Below, in pieces: positions 32,013-43,560 of a DNA stretch of 64,000 nucleotides (position 1 is its first letter; each line of letters begins with the position of its first letter). Both the position numbers and the translations under genes were made by a program. Origin of the DNA: Isoetes taiwanensis (taxonomy: Eukaryota; Streptophyta; Lycopodiopsida; Isoetales; Isoetaceae). Under the pieces are notes generated by a model that saw nothing but the letters and a program-made list of their open reading frames with translations, had not been told where the DNA came from and made no database searches. Where the stretch lies: contig JAJEKV010000031.1 of the NCBI GenBank assembly GCA_021234155.1, positions 2,821,055-2,885,054 of the forward strand, in the 5' to 3' direction.

Positions 32013-33303
32013 CTTGCAGTGGAGCATGAGCTCAATCTTGATCATATGGATGTTAAAACAGCCTTTTTGAATGGAGACTTAGAGGAGAAAATTTTCATGG
32101 AACAACCAATTGGATTTGAGGTGCAAGGGAATAAAGTTTGCAAGTTGAAGAAGGCGGTATATGGACTCAGACAAGCGGCTCGACAATGGTATGTATGTAT
32201 GAATAGTTTTTTATTGTCACAAGAGTTTGAAAAGTTAGAAAGTGAAGGAAATTTATATAAAAGAAAGGCAGGTGATGATTTCTGCATTATTGCTCTATAT
32301 GTCGATGACTGCATAATGAGTGCAAGCAATAGAAAGTTTTGGATGAATGCAAGGCCATCCTGAAAGCCAGATTCCAGATGAGTGATCTTGGTTGTTTGAA
32401 GAAACTTTTGGGCATGGAGGTTACTAGGAATAAGGAAATTGGAACACTTACGTTAACTCAGAAACAATATATTAGAAAGATGCTTGATAGGTTTTTTATG
32501 GTGGAGTGTAAGCCAGTTCCAACACCGCTAGTGGTCAATAATAAGATCTGTGGAAGGATGTGTCCTAGGACTGAAGAGGAGAGAAAGCAAATGAAAAAAA
32601 TACCGTACATGGAGCTCATAGGAAGTTTACTTTATGTCGCCAATGCTACAAGACCCGATATAGCATTTGCCGTAAACTTTTTGAGTAGGTATTTGAACAA
32701 TCCAGGTTGGGCGCACTGGGTGGCTGCAAAACGAATTCTTAGGTATTTGAAGGGGACTATGGAGTTGGGAGTCTGTTATACTAAAAGTAATGGGAACCCT
32801 GAGATAACCGGGTTTATGAGAATTGTCCAGTTATCTGCGATCTGATTAATAGGAGATTTGGATGAGCGGAAATCCACAACAAGATATCTTTGCAAGCTTA
32901 ATGGGACAGTGATTTCATGGTGTAGTAAGAAACAGAATTGTACAAAGAATGTCCAAAGCTTGAATCGAGTATATATCAAAGATCTTCAAATGTAAAGAAA
33001 TAATATGGCTAAGGAGATTGTTAAACGAACTACGGGAGAAACAAGCAGGCCCAACTGTGCTTTATTGTGATAATAAGAGTTGCATAGCCATAGCCAAAAA
33101 TCCAGTGCTACATTCAAGGACAAAACACATTGATCTTCATTGTCATTTCATCAGAGAGAGAAGGTAGCTGAAGAAGAAATAGATTTACAATACATTCCCA
33201 CTAGTAAACAAGAGGCAGATATTTTAACAAAAGCGCTGGGTGAAAGGAAACACGCACAATTTAGAAAGGCTATTGGCATTGAAAATACGGCATGAAGGGG
33301 GAG
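32013..33303 (+). pseudogene. Copia RT C-terminal part and RNase H (right of the gypsy insertion)
   Basis: The reading frame resumes from 19014 with VEHELNLDHMDVKTAFLNGD and KLKKAVYGLRQAARQWYVCM, then the catalytic LYVDDCIM. A frameshift near 32335 is followed by LKKLLGMEVTRNKEIGTLTL, SLLYVANATRPDIAFAVNFL and SRYLNN. RNase H remnants (TVLYCDNKSCIAIAKNPVLH, SRTKHIDLHCHFIRE) run to the end with further shifts. The polypurine tract GAAGGGGGAG precedes the LTR start. Confidence 0.92.
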
Positions 33304-33727
33304 TGTTGGAATTATGGTCACATGGTGGGCTTATTTGTCTGAAGTAACCCAGTGGTGGTGATCGTCTGGTAGGAGGCAGAGACCGGTTTTCTTGGGTTCA
33401 AATCCCAGGCTCTCGAATCACGCAAAGGAAGCGGAAGCATAAAAAATTAAGGAATACACAAATTTCGAATCACGCAAAGGAAGCGGAAGCATAAAAAATT
33501 AAGGAATACACAAAGATTGAGGGCACACACAAAGATTGAGGGCACGCAAAGGCAGTGGAAGCAAAAAAAAAATTAAGGAATACACAAAGATTTAAGGGCG
33601 CGCAAAGGCAGCGGAAGCAAAGGCAGCTCATTGGAGATTGGAGGCGGAATCACCGTAGCTGGAGGAAGACACCATAGCTGGAAGCTCTTCTTAGCTGAGT
33701 CATTTTGAGTGTTTGAGTTAAATACAT
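33304..33727 (+). repeat. Copia 3' LTR region with embedded minisatellite
   Basis: The LTR starts TGTTGGAATTATGG after the polypurine tract. It contains a tRNA-like GGTTCAAATCCCAGGC box B near 33399-33414, the AATACACAAAGATTGAGGGC minisatellite (33420-33620) and the 110-bp tail ending GAGTTAAATACATC, the same tail that precedes the RT fragments at 15644 and 18924. The LTR end was not fixed; shared tail sequence on both sides of the copia remnant suggests it belongs to the LTR. Confidence 0.6.
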
Positions 33728-35003
33728 CTGTAAGTGTAAGAGTAGATTACGGTTTTGCTAAGTTGAAACAGGCATTTTATTTGTTGCAATTTTATTTTGT
33801 TACAAGTAAGCTATTGCTGAATGCCATGCGGGACTGATTAGATCACGCCAGAGATGAATGGATGAATGTCGGAATGATTAGAATCGCCTGAAGAATCAGG
33901 TTCAAGCTTAGAGATTGATTCTTGGCCATTTGCTCATTTGCAAAAAGGATGAATAGGCATTTAAAAATTTGTACTTTAGGCTGTAAGAATCCATTTTCTT
34001 ACATGTACCACCCATTTTCTTCAGTTTTCAGTTTGATGTAACTGGTCAACAGCACATAAGAGATCAGTATGATTTTTTTTCTCTTCTACTCAAGTACATA
34101 CACAGCTGGTACTTTTGTATTTTATGCAGTCTGTCTGCCTATTAAAATTATACGCAGAGCAATACCAGCTATGAATCTCTCTTTGATGAGGAGATGATGA
34201 TACGTACCAGTAGTTGCTTTGTTTGACATGGTACATTGGATCAAACCCTTCTGAATCATGGCCTGTCTGCCACAGTATCATAACTATGGCTTCAAAAGAT
34301 GGAAATGGAAGTTCTGAGTGTTATTGAACTTCTGTTAGCTCTTATGTTAGGGAGAAATGAGACACGACATGACCTGTATCCCAACTTCCATAGCATCAAC
34401 AGACAGCTGAAAGCAAAGGCTTGTTGACGTCTTAGATAGAAGAATCCTCACATCTGCTGTCCTGCATATTTGCCAAGAAATATTTGGCTGATCTTGCCTG
34501 TCCTGTGTTTGCCTGAGTTTCCAAAGGCTGCAAGGCTGCATGGTTATTTGCCTGGTTCCTATAACGGTTCCTAAGCAGCACAAGCTGAAGTTTGATCGGT
34601 TGAGATAACTGCTTGAGAGACATCGTCTAATCAACAATGCAGGAGATGGAGACAGATTGATTTCCACTCAAGGATACCATTCGTTTTACTTGTTCACTTC
34701 AGTCAAGGATACCATACATTTTACTTTGTTCCAGTCAAGAAAGTAGCCTACCCATTTACTACTTGTTCAAAGTATTTCAGAATTGGTTCTCTGTGTTTGC
34801 TTTGCTAATGAGATTTCTTTATCTTTGGTTCTCAGTCTCTCTGGATTATTTTAGATCTGGTTCTCAATGCTTGGATTATTCATTTTTGACAATCTGGTTC
34901 TATTATAATGATTTCATCATCTGAAAGGCAAAATGAAAAAAAGTATCCGTCATATACAATATGCAACAAGATAGAGTACTGTTTGAATTTGTTATCTGTG
35001 TGT
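33728..35003. other. No gene recognised
   Basis: AT-rich noncoding sequence. No protein similarity recognised in any frame. A short repeated phrase (AAGGATACCAT...TTTTACTTGTTC) occurs at 34671 and 34708. Confidence 0.45.
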
Positions 35004-35662
35004 GTTAAGCATTGCAGAGCTTGATGAAGTTTTTGTTTATGCAGAGCTGTGAATATGCCATGAAAGTTAGACTGGAATCTGGACCCTCTGACTGCAAAAA
35101 CAAGTGCAGTACTTGCAGTCCATGTGTGGTAGTGCAGCTACCAACTTCACAATAGTGGTGAGAAGTATTCATATATGTTGATTCTTGATTGTCATCCAGC
35201 AGGAAAGTGAGTTTTCAGTGCCACAAAAAATTTATAAGCAATGGGATTGGATTGCCACAGAAATATAGACAACAGTGAGGCCAGCTCAATAGATGCTGAT
35301 TGTTTGATTGTTAGAAATTGGAAAAAAGAAAGATGTCAAGCTGGAAGCGTCAGTTTAGTGACATAAATCAGCATCTATTGAGCTGGCCTCACTGTTGTCT
35401 ATATTTCTGTGGCAATCCAATCCCATTGCTTATAAATTTTTTGTGGCACTGAAAACTCACTTTCCTGCTGGATGACAATCAAGAATCAACATATATAAAT
35501 ACTTCTCACCACTATTGTGAAGTTGGTAGCTGCACTACCACACATGGACTGCAAGTACTGCACTTGTTTTTGCAGTCAGGGGGTCCAGATTCCAGTCTAA
35601 CTTTCATGGCATATTCACAGCTCTGCATAAACAATACTTCATCAAGCTCTGCAATGCTTAAC
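35004..35662. repeat. Large inverted repeat, about 298-bp arms with 64-bp spacer
   Basis: The arm 35004-35301 (starting GTTAAGCATTGCAGAGCTTG) is the reverse complement of 35366-35662 with only a few mismatches and a small indel. The spacer 35302-35365 is unique. A transcript through it would form a stem of nearly 300 bp. There are no terminal repeats or transposase. It may be a foldback element or an inverted duplication of a unique sequence. Confidence 0.93.
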
Positions 35663-36002
35663 TAAAACATGGCTAATCCTTCAACACATCCTCAACATCA
35701 TGTGCATAAGTCAAGAAGCTCAGCTAACATTTATAAACACGTCTTAGATTCTTATGTTGCAATACCAAAGACATGACCGCTGCAGCATGATTCCTCCTTA
35801 AACCATTAATTCCAGGAGCTAAATGGGTTCTACATGTCCTCCTTGGCTATGGATTCTAGTATGGATGGATCATTGGCACATGCCATCAACAACAGACTTG
35901 ATTGCAAATTTTGATTCCAACATAGAAGAGGTTTATCAAACCAAGGCACTATTGGACTGTTTACGGTCCAAGTTTAAGCTCATTCATTTGGAAGAAAATG
36001 TG
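35663..36002. other. No gene recognised
   Basis: One 62-codon plus-strand frame at 35823 (HWHMPSTTDLIANFDSNIEE) could be a fragment of copia-type pol (compare LLDCLRSKFKLIHLEENV), but the match is too short to call. Confidence 0.35.
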
Positions 36003-36152
36003 AAATCCTAGCTGACATTTTAACCTTATTATGATATAGTGGGTTGATTCTTGGTCTTTGCCATGCAGCTGTAGTACAATCCTAGCTGACATTTTAACCT
36101 TACTATGATATAGTGGGTTGATTCTTGGTCTTTGCCTTGCAGCTGTAGTACA
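36003..36152 (+). repeat. Two tandem copies of a 74-bp unit
   Basis: AATCCTAGCTGACATTTTAA ... GCAGCTGTAGTAC occurs twice in direct succession with three or so substitutions. Confidence 0.85.
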
Positions 36153-36514
36153 CAGAGAGAGAAGAGAGTTTTGCTAGATGTAGGAAAATAGTAGTAGATT
36201 TATTTAAAAGAATACAGGACAAGGTATACTGCCTTTTTAAGACCATCCTTAAAATGACCTTTACACTTTCAGGGTTAGTTTTGACACAATCAAAATTTCA
36301 TCCTGCAATAATAATGGTTCCTTTTGATATGTTTTAATTTTGATACTTTTAGATTCATATATCTTTCTATATGTATGCGTCTTTTATCTTTCTATTTGTA
36401 CGCGTCTTTTGTTGGAATGTTATTCTAAAATATGTCATTTATTTGATGCAGATGCTTTATTTGGAACTCAATGAGACAACTTTAGCTTATCTTACGCTTT
36501 GATTATACTGGTGT
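36153..36514. other. No gene recognised
   Basis: AT-rich; contains an imperfect repeat of TATCTTTCTATNTGTANGCG at 36360-36405. Confidence 0.4.
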
Positions 36515-36901
36515 AACATTGAATTGATAAGCAAGATAGCGAAGATGCACTATGTGATCCTTTCTTGTTAAATCCAGTGCAACTATAGTGGCCACACGAT
36601 GTATAGTCTGCAACCCATGTAATATCACTTCCAGTATCTAGCAGGAGCATTTGATAGGTCACAGGGGATCCTACTCCAACTTTAACATAATAACTCATAA
36701 AGGACGAACCTTCCTTTATGAGTTATTATGTTAAAGTTGGAGTAGGATCCCCTGTGACCTATCAAATGCTCCTGCTAGATACTGGAAGTGATATTACATG
36801 GGTTGCAGACTATACATCGTGTGGCCACTATAGTTGCACTGGATTTAACAAGAAAGGATCACATAGTGCATCTTCGCTATCTTGCTTATCAATTCAATGT
36901 T
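36515..36901. repeat. Near-perfect inverted repeat of an aspartic protease fragment
   Basis: Arms 36515-36704 and 36712-36901 (190 bp each) are reverse complements without visible mismatch, separated by a 7-base loop (36705-36711). Both arms encode the same protease segment, one per strand. Transcription from either side would give a hairpin RNA matching the protease gene. Confidence 0.93.
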
Positions 36902-37005
36902 CTGAATTGAAGATTAGAGCACATGATGTCAGTTGCACACATGATGGTTTTTGTGGTGAACCTATTATTGTACCATATGGAAGGAAATGTCATATAGACG
37001 TATAG
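36718..37005 (+). pseudogene. Pepsin-like aspartic protease (family A1) fragment
   Basis: The frame gives MSYYVKVGVGSPVTYQMLLL and DTGSDITWVADYTSC, the first catalytic Asp site DTGS of plant A1 proteases. It continues as SLSCLSIQCSELKIRAHDVS and DGFCGEPIIVPYG. Only the N-terminal lobe start is present. The first 60 codons are mirrored on the minus strand at 36492-36698. It stops just before the CACTA transposase sequence begins. Confidence 0.85.
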
Positions 37006-37265
37006 TATCATGTACCATTGTGTTTTCTTTGTCACAAAGATAGGATACGTGTCATTTTCTAAGATTAATTTGTGTTACTACTATTATTAATAATACAATA
37101 TGTGCACCAATGGCTTATTATGTCTTACTTACAATTGTTGTATTACTTTATTCAATTAAGTTTATTAACACATGTACAAACACTCATAAGTTAACTTGAT
37201 TTCTTATATAGTTAAGTGATGATGACGACTCCTCCACACAAAGTAGCTTCCATGCTGAGAGTGGT

Positions 37266-37513
37266 TTGATGGATGCTATTCAAAATTACTTCCCAACCAC
37301 TAGCTCTAACAATGCTATTGATAACGACGAGGAAAGACCTATCACACTCCTTGAGAAAGAAGCAGGCAAACCATTTTACCCAAATGCGAAGATATCGTGT
37401 CTTGCTGCATGCATACTCATTATAAACTTACAACATAAATCTAGTTGGAGCAACAATAGTGTGGATGAACTTCTCAGGTGTGTTGGCTCGAGATTTCAAG
37501 CAATATAAGTAGT

Positions 37514-37568
<55 letters not shown>

Positions 37569-38660
37569 CGTTTCTTTCGTATTTGAGGTTTGTCTTTTCT
37601 CTTCTTCTTCTTTTTTCAGATTGCTAGCTGATTATATACTTCCAAGTGATCATTGTCTTCCAAAATCAAGAAGGGATGTCAAACAACTTTTGCAAGAACT
37701 AGGTTTGCAATACAATTGTATTCATGCATGCGTAAATGATTGTGTACTCTTTCGCAATGAATATAGTGATAGAAACGTATGTCCCAAGTGCAATGAGCCA
37801 AGATATGAAGAAAATGCAAAGTCCAAAGTGCCAAAGAAAGTTTTGCGACATATGCCAATCATTCCACGATTGCAAATTATGTTTAAATGTCCTCACCTAG
37901 CACAATTCATGGACTTCCATGCAAAAAATCGAAGCAATGATGGAATCTTGAGGTAGCCAACTGATGGCGATGCCTTGAAGCATATAGAAGATAAATGGAA
38001 GCACTTCAAGGATGAACTTAGGAATGCTCGTTTGGCTTTGGGAATGGATGGAATATGTCCATTTAGCACGTTGTCATCTACTCACAGCGTTTGGCCTATA
38101 GTTGTTATAAACTACAACATACCACCTTGGATGGCAACTAAGGCAGGCCATCTAATGCTAACTCTTATTGTTCCAGTTGTATTGCAATGACATTTGTTTA
38201 GGCAAATACCAAGTGAAGGATATGAATGTGTATCTAGAACCTCTTGTAGAAGAACTAGACACCTTATGGAAAGGAATACAGATGTATGATATTTCCAGGC
38301 AACCACACAATTTTATGTTCCATGGAATATTGTGCTTCACAATTCATGACTATCCCGGACTCAGTGTTGCTTATCAGGTATGATGCTATCATTCAAAAGG
38401 ATTGCAAACTAGCGGATCATGTGGATGTCCATCATGTGGCCAAGAGCTATCGTCGTATAGATCAAAACACCTATCAAAGATGATATACACAGGCCATAGG
38501 AAGTATCTACCATTAAGTCGTCATCTTCATCAGGGTGATACATCAGATGTGCCTACGAGAAGAACTCCACATGATTGGTTGAAAACCTGGAATGATCGTG
38601 ATCCAAGGAGTTCTGTGCCTCCACCTGGAATGAAGAGATTATCCATATTCTACAACTTAG
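37266..38660 (+). pseudogene. CACTA transposase (Tnp2), 5' part
   Basis: The first exon-like piece has LLEKEAGKPFYPNAKISCLA and SSWSNNSVDELLRCV. After an intron-like stretch with more than 50 consecutive T (37513-37563), the frame continues LPKSRRDVKQLLQELGLQYN, CIHACVNDCVLFRNEY...CPKCNEPRY, then RNARLALGMDGICPF, PPWMATKAGHL and RQPHNFMFHGILCFTIHDYP. These match the conserved order of Tnp2. The CPKC/HACxNDC Cys pairs suggest a zinc site. The frame is cut at FYNL by the copia LTR. Confidence 0.9.
37513..37563 (+). repeat. Poly-T run of about 51 bases
   Basis: Uninterrupted T tract inside the likely intron of the CACTA transposase, just upstream of a polypyrimidine acceptor-like sequence ending TTTTTTCAG at 37619. 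Confidence 0.95.
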
Positions 38661-39344
38661 TGTTATGAATTTAACAATTTATCTAGCAATGCAATTATTC
38701 AATAATTACACCTTAGTTATTCAATGATCACACCTTCAACTGTTACACTTACAAAATAGAATAGACCTTTAACAAAGACCTTAATGTGAATCAACCATTG
38801 AATAATTTACTGTAGCAAAGGCAAAAAGCACTGTAGCATATATTTTCAATGAAAATTTTGAGCATTGCTGACAGCCCAGGCATTCATCCAATGATGAATC
38901 CGTTCAGAATCACTGGATCTGAATAGCTTTAATCTCTGTTTCTTCTTATAAGCAGTTAGGTGGCAACGATTCACTAAGAATCAGTCCCGACGGTTATGGA
39001 CTTGCTATTCGAGCTCGATCCATATTTGCCTCCTTTTTTTACCTTTAAAAATTTAACCTTTAACATATTAAAGTCTTCAATGGTTTCAAACGATCATTAT
39101 ACATAAGTATTTCACTTAGTAATTAGGTTGCACCATAACCTAGCATAGTTAGGTACACCTTAGATTTCTGAGCTATGAGAGCTGTAGACATCTGTGCATT
39201 CTCAACATAGAATCACCACTGTGCAATTCTCACATTGCAATTCCAGCTATCACATGGATCAACTGGCTTTCACATTGAATCAACCTTCAGTTATTTCATG
39301 AATCAACTGAGGTCAAACTATTATAATATGAACATACCCTTTCA
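38661..39344 (-). repeat. 3' LTR of the copia element
   Basis: 684 bp. The polypurine tract AAGGGAGAG (minus strand, 39345-39353) adjoins it, giving the element's orientation. Confidence 0.93.
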
Positions 39345-40380
39345 CTCTCCCTTCATATTATAATCTGTGCAGCTTATCATCTTCCTCATATTGCAGAATT
39401 TACTGTCAGATAATGATTTTGTCAACAAGTCTGCCAATTGCATATTTGTATGAACATATTGCACCTGTATTACATTTCTTTGCACCAAATCTCTAATGAA
39501 ATGCATTTCCAATTCTATATGCTTGGTCCTCTCATGCATTATAGGGGTTTTTGTCATAGAAATACAAGTGGTACTGTCAGATTGTAGAACCAAAGGATCT
39601 TCTTGTTTCATATTGGGCTCTTCTAGAAGTCTTCTAATCCACACCAGTTCCTTAGCAGCTAGAGTTGTAGCTGAGTACTCTGCCTCAACAGAAGATAGAG
39701 CAAGATTTCTGTTTTTTGCATTTCCAGGAGATAGGGCCACCTCCTAACATAAAGATAAATCCAGATGTAGACTTTCTTTCGTCAACATCTCCTGCCCAGT
39801 ATGAATCACTAAAAGACTTGAGTTCAAAATTATCACTGTTAAATTCAATTCCAAAATTGGTTGTACCTCTAAGGTATCTAAGAACCCTTTTTGTTGATTG
39901 CCAATGAGCTGAGCCTGGGTTATTACAGTATCTGCTTAGCATGTTGACTGCAAATGCAATGTCTGGCCTGGTGCTATTGGCTAGGTATAATAAACAACCA
40001 ACCAATTCTCGATATGGAACATTTTGCATTTCATTCCTTTCTTCTTCAGATTGAGGACACATAATGCTTGAGAGTTTGCTGCCAGCTACCATTGGAGTTT
40101 TAACAGGCTTAGAGTCTCCCATATTGAATCTTTTTAGCACACCCTCTATGTTTTCTCCTTGTGATAATGATAATATTTTGTTTGCTCTATCTCGATAGAC
40201 TTCTATACCTAGAAATTTCTTCAATTCTCCCAAGTCAGACATTTTGAACCTCTCACTCAGAATATTCTTGCATTTTTGCAAGATCTCATTATTACATGCT
40301 GAACATGATGCTGTCATCAACATATAATGCAATATAACAGAATTCATTACCTTGTTTGAAGAGATAAATGTTTCCATCAT
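39342..40380 (-). pseudogene. Copia RT end and RNase H
   Basis: A frameshift within FSMLMTASCSACN separates this from the upstream RT frame. It encodes KMSDLGELKKFLGIEVYRDR, LVGCLLYLANSTRPDIAFAV, NMLSRYCNNPGSAHWQSTKR and FSDSYWAGDVDERKSTSGF. In a third frame from 39740 the RNase H end follows, with LALSSVEAEYSATTLAAKEL, HIELEMHFIRDLV and MQLADLLTKSLS. Confidence 0.93.
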
Positions 40381-41629
40381 TATTCAATTTTGCAAAACCC
40401 TGCTCTTTGAAATAAGAATCCATGCAAAGGAACCACTGCCTTGGGGATTGTTTTAATCCATAAACTGCCCGTTGTAATTTCCATACTTTATCTCTCCCTT
40501 GCTCAAAACCAGGTGGTTGTCTCATGTATATATCTTCTTCTAATTTGGCATTTAAGAAAGCTGTTGTGACATCCATATGATGCACCTCTAAATCCTTAGC
40601 ATTAGCCATGGCTAACAACATTCTGATGCTTGACATCTTAACTATTGGTGAAAAAGTATCCTCATAATCTACTCCATACTTTTGAGTGAATCCCCGTGCC
40701 ACTAGCCTTGCTTTGTACTTGATGGAATTCTTGTCACTTCCTTGCTTGGTTTTGAAAATCCACTTGCAGCCAATTATGTTTTTACCTTTAGGAATGTCAA
40801 CTACATCATAAGTATCTGTACCCTTGAAAGCATTCAATTCATCCTCCATGGCCTTTTGCCACTGAAATTTATCTCCATTATTAAGTGCTTCTTCAACTGT
40901 CTTGGGTGCTTCCATATCTAACAAAGCTAGTATTTCTACTAAATTTAGCTCATTATGTTCTTGTCTAAATCTTTTGCTTGTTCCTGATAAATCTCTACCA
41001 AAGAGTTCAGTATTTACCTTGGCCTCTTCTTGCAGAATTTGAGCTTGAGTTCTCCTAAGCCTTTTTGGAATCTCTCCTTCTTCAAACCTGCTATTGTCTA
41101 CCTCCTTTTCTTCTTCAGTTAACATATTGTCAGTACCATTATCTGATTCCTGAATTCTTTGAACCTGCACATTAACAGTATTAGTATTGATATCATCATG
41201 ATCATCATCACTAATGTATTCATTCTCTGTATTCTTCAATTCCTGCACCAACTCCTTTGCTTTATCAAGATTATGTTCAAGTCTGCTGTTCTTGTAACAC
41301 TGTTGTTCATCAAAGATGACATCCCTGCTTATTATAATTTTCCTTTTCTTTGGATCATACATTCTATAGGCTTTGGATTGATTATCATACCCTACCAAGT
41401 AGGTGATTCTAGCTCTATCATCCATCTTCAGCCTTTTCTCCTTTGGTACATGTACATAGCCTAAACACCCATAGATTTTAATTTTTTCATAGCATGGTTT
41501 TGTACCAGACCATAATAGCTCGGGTATTGAGCCATTAATACTTGTTGATGGCAGATTGTTTTGTATTTCCACAGTAGTTTTTGCTGCCTCTTCCCACAAA
41601 AAATTTGGTAATCCTGCATGCTTAATCAT
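40292..41629 (-). pseudogene. Copia integrase end and reverse transcriptase
   Basis: The longest open frame of this copy at 445 codons. It begins in the integrase C-terminal region (GYDNQSKAYRMYDPKKRKII), then an acidic linker, then RT: GCKWIFKTKQGSDKNSIKYK, RLVARGFTQKYGVDYEDTFS, HHMDVTTAFLNAKLEEDIYM and the catalytic ALYVDDSIM, which is intact. Confidence 0.93.
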
Positions 41630-41639
41630 AGCCCTGACA

Positions 41640-42849
41640 ACATTTAATATAGTTCTATTCTTCCTTTCTGCAACTCCATTTTGCTGAGGTGAATGACTAT
41701 AAGTTAATTGTCTCTAAATTCCCTTTTCTTTGCAATTATCTTTTAAATTCTGTAGACAAATATTCTCCTCCTCTGTCTCAACGTAATTTTTTAATTTTCC
41801 TCCCTGTTTCAAGTTCTGCTTCAGTTGAAAAAGCCTTAAATGCCTCAAAGACTTCATCCTTAGTTCTAAAGCAAGTAATTTTTGCTTTTCTACTATAGTC
41901 ATCTATGAATGTCATAAAGTATTTTTTTTCCTCCAATACTTCTTACATTCAAAGGACTACATAAATCTGTGTGTACAATATCCAACACTCTTTTGGCTCT
42001 TTTGTGAGATTTTTTGAATGGTAACCTAGTATGCTTTCCAAGCATGCAGCCATAACAAACATTCTTTTCAGTAGTTGTCTCACTGGACTTAATTAAGCCC
42101 TCTTTGATCATGAGTTCCACATTTTTGTTACTGGTATGACACAATCTTTCATGCCAAGTGTTAATACCTGGAGCAATGATGGCATTTATAGCTGGCAAAC
42201 AGTTATTGTCTAAGCCAAAAAGATTCCCCACTCTTTTGCCAAAAAACTTGATTTCATTATTTAGAAGGATAGTACATTGTAATCTGTTGAATACAACAGT
42301 ATATCCCATATCAACCAATTGACTAATAGAAATTAAATTTCTGACTAATGATGGCACACATAGCACATCCTTTAACACTACTGCATTCCTTTGTAAATCA
42401 AATAACTCTAGAACACCAGCACACTGAACCTTTTGCATCTCCCCATTTCCAAGCTTGACATATCCTGTCCTGCTTTGGTTTTCTTCTTTAAGCATTTTGC
42501 TTGAGCTTGTCACTGTTTTTTCTGCTCCACTATCTAGGATTCTCAATGTCAGCTTTTTTATTTTCAGAAATAGCAGAAATTGTATTGTTACTTACCTCAG
42601 CTTCCTCGTCCTCTTCATTATGCCTTCCTCACTTTCTTGAGTAAAATTTACAGCAGCATTTGTTTTGGATTTCCCTCTGTATGGACTATTAGTTCTGCTG
42701 GATTTTCCTCTCCCTGTCTTGCTACTAGAGCATCTGTTTGCAAAGTGGCCTTTTCCACCACAATTATAGCATTCTACTTCCCTTAACTTAGGACAGTCAG
42801 GATGACGATTTTTCTTCATAATGTTGAAGCAAATACCTCCAAATTTCAC
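41640..42849 (-). pseudogene. Copia gag C-terminus, protease and integrase N-part
   Basis: 42849-42592 has the nucleocapsid knuckle CYNCGGKGHFANRC. 42546-41899 holds the protease site ILDSGAEKTVT (copia normally has DSGA-S/T at this site) and the pre-integrase zinc finger TWHERLCHTSNKNVELM...CYGCMLGK, then LDIVHTDLCSPLNV at the start of the core. The core itself is split over frames near 41714-41902. Confidence 0.9.
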
Positions 42850-42880
42850 TTGGTGACTTGCCTCTAATCTTTAGCATACA

Positions 42881-43560
42881 AATTTAACAATTTATCTAGC
42901 AATGCAATTATTCAATGATCACACCTTAGTTATTCAATGATCACACCTTCAACTGTTACACTTACAAAATAGAATAGACCTTTAACAAAGACCTTAATGT
43001 GAATCAACCATTGAATAATTTACTGTAGCAAAGACAAAAAGCACTGTAGCATATATTTTCAATGAAAATTTAGTCGAGCATTGCCGACAGCCCAGGCATT
43101 CATCCAATGATGAATCCGTTCAGAATCACTGGATCTGAATAGCTTTAATCTCTTTTTCTTCTTATAAGCAGTTAGGTGGCACCGATTCACTAAGAATCAG
43201 TCCCGACGGTTATGGACTTGCTATTCGAGCTCGATCCATATTTGCCTCCTTTTTTTACCTTTAAAAATTTAACCTTTAACATATTAAAGTCTTCAATGGT
43301 TTCAAACGACCATTATACATAAGTATTTCACTTAGTAATTAGGTTGCACCATAACCTAGCATAGTTAGGTACACCTTAGATTTCTGAGCTATGAGAGCTG
43401 TGGACATCTGTGCATTCTCAACATAGAACCACCACTGTGCAATTCTCACATTGCAATTCCAGCTATCACATGGATCAACTGGCTTTCACATTGAATCAAC
43501 CTTCAGTTATTTCATGAATCAACTGAGGTCAAACTATTATAATATGAACATACCCTTTCA
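42881..43560 (-). repeat. 5' LTR of the copia element, inner end damaged
   Basis: About 680 bp matching 38668-39344. The first seven bases (in window order) are not TGTTATG but GCATACA, and coding sequence for gag's zinc knuckle follows within 40 bp, so LTR end, PBS and gag start are deleted. Confidence 0.9.

Larger units (their letters stand above)
38661..43560 (-). mobile_element. Ty1/copia element inserted in the CACTA transposase
   Basis: Flanked by the 5-bp target duplication CTTAG (38656-38660 and 43561-43565). Left LTR 38661-39344, right LTR about 42881-43560; in window orientation the LTR runs TGTTATGAATT to CCCTTTCA. The Tnp2 protein resumes directly after it (LEYWSELKIAHLLDPMHIFK). 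The copy lacks the PBS and the start of gag, so it is internally deleted at its 5' end. Confidence 0.95.

Noticed and set aside
33352-33420. Possible tRNA gene in the copia LTR
   Set aside because: A box B-like GGTTCAAATCC is present, but no box A at the right spacing and no cloverleaf could be drawn.
36492-36698. Minus-strand protease ORF as a separate gene
   Set aside because: It is the mirror arm of the inverted repeat and encodes the same segment as 36718 onward, so it is described as part of the hairpin.
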